Assembly (NCBI GenBank): GCA_003021005.1
Contig: PXRI01000025.1
Coordinates: 1-36,346 of the forward strand
DNA length: 36,346 nucleotides
Reading direction: 5' to 3'
Source: Halobacteriales archaeon QS_1_69_70
GTDB lineage: Archaea; Halobacteriota; Halobacteria; Halobacteriales; Haloarculaceae
The position numbers and the translations under genes are program-made. The notes under the pieces were generated by a model, which did not search any database, was not told where the DNA came from, and saw only the letters and a list, made by a program, of their open reading frames with translations. Shown piece after piece: positions 35,939 to 36,346 of this stretch; the stretch's first letter is position 1; the number at the start of each line of letters is the position of its first letter.

Positions 35939-36346
35939 CTATTCGGGGATGTCCTCCGGGCCGAGCGCGGCGTCGTAGGGGTCGGCCGGCTCGGCGGGCT
36001 CGTCAGCCGCCTCCGGCCCGGTCAGTTGCAGGTAGGCCCGGGTGACGACCGCGGCGCCGAAGGCTGCGAGTACCCCGCCCAATACCGCCGCGACGATGGT
36101 TCCGGCCAGTACCGACACCTCGCCGACCAGCAGGCTGACCACGGCGTCGAGCTGGGAGACGACGACCACGAGCAGCCCGAGTGCGAACACGTTCAGGCGG
36201 TCGCCTCGCGTGAGCCGCCAGGAGGCGGCCATCGCGTCGATGAGGGTCCGGTCCTCGAGGGCGACCTCCTGCCGGAAGAAGTAGAAGGCGACGGCGGCGA
36301 AAAGCCCCGGCACCAGGAGAAACACCGAGCCGACGATGATGAGCCC
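35939..36346 (-). CDS. Haloarchaeal multi-pass membrane protein, 5' partial
   Basis: The frame is open to the right edge (GLIIVGSVFLLVPG at the visible start), so the GTG at 36325 is not the true beginning. At least three hydrophobic segments are visible: FLLVPGLFAAVAFYFF, LNVFALGLLVVVVSQLDAVV and LAGTIVAAVLGGVLAAFGAA, then an acidic cytosolic tail (EAADEPAEPADPYDAALGPE). The motif LIDAMAASWRLTRGDRLNVF between helices resembles uncharacterised membrane proteins related to the glycerophosphodiesterase membrane domain, where SxxLTxGxxxxxF recurs. Role unknown. Confidence 0.75.
   Translation of the reverse strand, partial: GLIIVGSVFLLVPGLFAAVAFYFFRQEVALEDRTLIDAMAASWRLTRGDRLNVFALGLLVVVVSQLDAVVSLLVGEVSVLAGTIVAAVLGGVLAAFGAAVVTRAYLQLTGPEAADEPAEPADPYDAALGPEDIPE

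Overview
The window is chromosomal DNA from a halophilic archaeon (class Halobacteria). The evidence is the high GC content, strongly acidic proteins, archaeal-type replication factor C large subunit, twin-arginine lipoprotein signals, and start codons that sit about 27 nt downstream of a TATA-like box (leaderless genes). No rRNA, tRNA, CRISPR array, complete insertion sequence or prophage was recognised.

Layout. 1-4.8 kb: an UbiB/ABC1 kinase cut by the left edge, a membrane-anchored ArsR-like regulator, a beta-propeller lipoprotein in lower-GC DNA, and a decayed LVIVD-repeat gene. 4.8-14.3 kb: housekeeping and metabolism, namely a PLP aminotransferase, a HAD hydrolase broken by a short repeat insertion, a GTPBP-like GTPase, a Zn-ribbon protein, phosphoglycolate phosphatase, an MBL-fold hydrolase, a GC-rich repeat cluster, heme A synthase and a malic enzyme. 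14.5-17.8 kb: a polar amino-acid ABC importer operon (binding protein, permease, ATPase, permease). 17.8-27.9 kb: NhaC-type antiporter, a scrap of a second amino-acid ABC ATPase, RfcL, a DUF433/DUF5615 toxin-antitoxin-like pair, a second beta-propeller protein, a small membrane protein, a broken carB and an unknown protein. 27.9-34.7 kb: a dipeptide/oligopeptide ABC importer operon on the minus strand (dppA-B-C-D-F order). 34.8-36.3 kb: a small ORF, a repeated 17-nt motif, a broken DUF5815-like gene and a partial membrane protein.

Most notable: both solute-binding proteins in the window, from two unrelated families, appear circularly permuted. In each, the segment that normally forms the C-terminus sits just after the lipobox at the N-terminus, and the ORF stops where that segment should begin. 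The dipeptide ATPase DppF also carries a four-helix membrane domain between Walker A and the Q-loop, plus a second insert before its signature motif. Alongside these intact but rearranged proteins are four out-of-frame internal deletions (carB, dppD, dppF, DUF5815), one repeat insertion (HAD hydrolase) and three in-phase tandem arrays (33, 40 and 54 bp). The stretch therefore looks unusually rearranged; whether this is biology or partly a sequencing or assembly effect cannot be settled from the sequence alone.
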